Below are positions 6,884 through 7,643 of a stretch of 7,643 bases of DNA, piece after piece (positions within the stretch are counted from its first letter, which is position 1; each line of letters begins with the position of its first letter). A program made the position numbers and the translations under genes. The stretch comes from a bacterium (GTDB lineage Bacteria > Krumholzibacteriota > Krumholzibacteria > LZORAL124-64-63): positions 1 through 7,643 of the forward strand of contig JAASSM010000064.1 in assembly GCA_021767885.1 (NCBI GenBank), in the 5' to 3' direction. The notes beneath the pieces are model-generated. The model was not told where the DNA came from. It was given only the letters and a program-made list of their open reading frames with translations, and did no database searches.

Positions 6884-7234
6884 ATGTCCCACACTCGCCG
6901 CTTCGCCGTCGCCACCGCGCTGGCCGCCTCGCGGATCGTCCCCGAGGGCACGCCGGTCCTCGGTTCCCTGGTCCGCACCGGCCTGATGACCTTCACCGCC
7001 GGCGCCGCCGTGGCCTACGCCTTCGCCGCCCTGGCGCAGGACGCCGACCGGCCCGCCGCCGGCAAGCGGCCCGATGCCCGGGACGCGGGCGCGGACGCCG
7101 GAACGGACGCCGAGCCCGATTACGAGGAACTCACCCGGGACGACCTCTACCGCATCGCCCAGGAGCTGGACGTGAGCGGGCGCTCGCGCCTGAGCAAGCG
7201 CGAGCTCATCGCCGCCATCCGGGCCTGCCGCTGA
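6884..7234 (+). CDS. Small membrane-anchored protein with C-terminal Rho_N-like motif
   Basis: A 116-residue protein in three parts. Residues 1-28 are weakly basic and mixed. Residues about 29-51 (LVRTGLMTFTAGAAVAYAFAALA) form one likely membrane helix. Residues 52-81 are an Asp/Ala-rich acidic linker containing DARDAGADAGTDAEPD. Residues 82-115 (LTRDDLYRIAQELDVSGRSR, then LSKRELIAAIRA) match the Rho termination factor N-terminal (Rho_N/SAP-like) pattern of short helices with GRS-x-(M/L)-S/N-K-x-EL. In Rho this fold sits beside the RNA-binding domain; stand-alone copies occur in many small proteins of unknown role. Here it may bind nucleic acid or a partner at the membrane, but that is inference. 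Its stop is 5 bp from the stop of the convergent YtxH-like gene. The Rho_N match is good, the TM call is moderate and the function is unknown. Confidence 0.8.
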   Translation: MSHTRRFAVATALAASRIVPEGTPVLGSLVRTGLMTFTAGAAVAYAFAALAQDADRPAAGKRPDARDAGADAGTDAEPDYEELTRDDLYRIAQELDVSGRSRLSKRELIAAIRACR

Positions 7235-7239
7235 CGGGG

Positions 7240-7578
7240 TCACCGCCCGCGCGCCTCCTGCCGCCGCAGTTCCTTGCGGTACGTGTCGCGGGCCTCCTCG
7301 GCCGCCTCCTTCACCGCATCGAGCTGGCTCTGGGCCGTGTCGGTCACGTCGTGGACCTGCTCCTTGACGGTGCCGCCCACGTCGGCGGCTCGCTCGCGCG
7401 CCTCGGCCGAGACCTCGCGCACCTTCTCCTCGCCCTTCTCCTGCAGGTCCGTCGCGGTCTCGCGGAGCCGGCGCCGGGTCTCCTCGCCGCTGCGCGGGGC
7501 GAGCAGGAGGGCGGCCAGGCCGCCCGCGGCGGCGCCGAGCAGGAAGGCCATCACGGTGTTGTCACTGTTCGAGGACAT
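7240..7578 (-). CDS. YtxH-domain-containing protein
   Basis: A 112-residue protein of the YtxH family (small membrane proteins often linked to general stress; molecular role unresolved). Residues 8-27 (TVMAFLLGAAAGGLAALLLA) form a glycine-rich membrane helix. This is followed by the family signature APRSGEETRRRLRE. Residues 38-108 form a long, highly charged amphipathic helix or coiled coil, with heptad-like repeats such as EKGEEKVREVSAEARERAAD and QLDAVKEAAEEARDTYRKEL. The ATG at 7578 is supported by a strong SD. The soluble part probably lies along the membrane on one side. It converges on the Rho_N-like gene, so read-through could give antisense RNA to either. Confidence in the family is high. 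Confidence 0.9.
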   Translation of the reverse strand: MSSNSDNTVMAFLLGAAAGGLAALLLAPRSGEETRRRLRETATDLQEKGEEKVREVSAEARERAADVGGTVKEQVHDVTDTAQSQLDAVKEAAEEARDTYRKELRRQEARGR

Positions 7579-7584
7579 GCGAAT

Positions 7585-7589
7585 CTCCT
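7585..7589 (-). promoter_or_regulatory. Ribosome binding site (AGGAG) of the YtxH-family gene
   Basis: On the minus strand CAGGAG precedes the ATG at 7578 with a 6-nt spacer. This is a near-ideal SD and fixes the start. Confidence 0.75.
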
Positions 7590-7614
7590 GACTGGGGTGA
7601 ACGGGATCGGGCGC

Positions 7615-7641
7615 GGCGCCGGCCCGGCCGGCGCCGGCCGG
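7615..7641. repeat. GC-only palindromes upstream of the YtxH-family gene
   Basis: Two overlapping dyads fill the window end. GGCGCCGGCC (7615-7624) is the inverted copy of 7626-7635. CCGGCCGGC followed by GCCGGCCGG (7624-7641) is a perfect 18-bp palindrome. They may be a REP-like element, a terminator of the next gene, or chance in very GC-rich DNA. The window edge hides the context. Confidence 0.45.
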
Positions 7642-7643
7642 TA

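Noticed and set aside
6729..6986. Short plus-strand frame (85 codons) between the two small genes
   Set aside because: No SD at its start, an Arg/Pro/Ser-rich shadow product, and overlap with the better supported gene at 6884 in another frame.
6476..7243. Minus-strand open frame (255 codons) under the small membrane and Rho_N-like genes
   Set aside because: No hydrophobic or domain pattern, and Gly/Arg/His-rich. Two plus-strand genes with good SDs explain the region.
7624..7641. CRISPR-like or phage attachment repeat at the window end
   Set aside because: Only one palindrome block with no spacer pattern, tRNA or integrase. It is better described as a GC-only dyad.

Overview
The window is a very GC-rich, gene-dense piece of a Gram-negative bacterial chromosome. 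The diderm envelope is inferred from a TolC-type outer-membrane channel encoded directly behind a periplasmic adaptor and a MacB-type permease. No rRNA, tRNA, transposase, phage gene or CRISPR array is visible, and nothing fixes the taxon. High-GC Proteobacteria or a neighbouring diderm phylum fit best, but this is inference.

Left part (1-3895, + strand): three genes with 4-bp overlaps form a tripartite export operon. They are an HlyD/MacA-like membrane fusion protein (5' end cut by the window), a MacB/FtsX-type ABC permease without its own ATPase domain, and a TolC-like outer membrane factor. The ATPase that should drive the permease is not in the window and is presumably encoded upstream. 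Together they would form a channel from the inner membrane across the periplasm and outer membrane. The substrate cannot be read from the sequence.

Middle part (3925-6225, - strand): a convergent gene encodes a 766-residue membrane sensor hybrid histidine kinase. Its order is TM, periplasmic single Cache domain, TM, PAS, HisKA, HATPase, receiver. All key catalytic residues are present, but no response regulator with an output domain lies nearby. A 169-bp divergent intergenic region separates it from the right-hand cluster. That region holds a clean TTGA-N6-TCAA palindrome of the FNR/Dnr (CRP/FNR superfamily) type, placed as expected for activation of the gene to its right.

Right part (6395-7578): three small genes. 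The first is a 110-residue, four-TM protein of unknown function (+). The second is a 116-residue protein with an N-terminal membrane segment, an acidic Asp/Ala linker and a C-terminal Rho_N-like motif (+), preceded by a structured leader. The third is a convergent 112-residue YtxH-family envelope/stress-type protein (-). The stop codons of the last two are only 5 bp apart. The window ends in a perfect GC-only palindrome upstream of the YtxH gene. The FNR-like site, the Cache sensor kinase and the small membrane/stress proteins suggest a locus responding to environmental or redox conditions, but co-regulation is a hypothesis.
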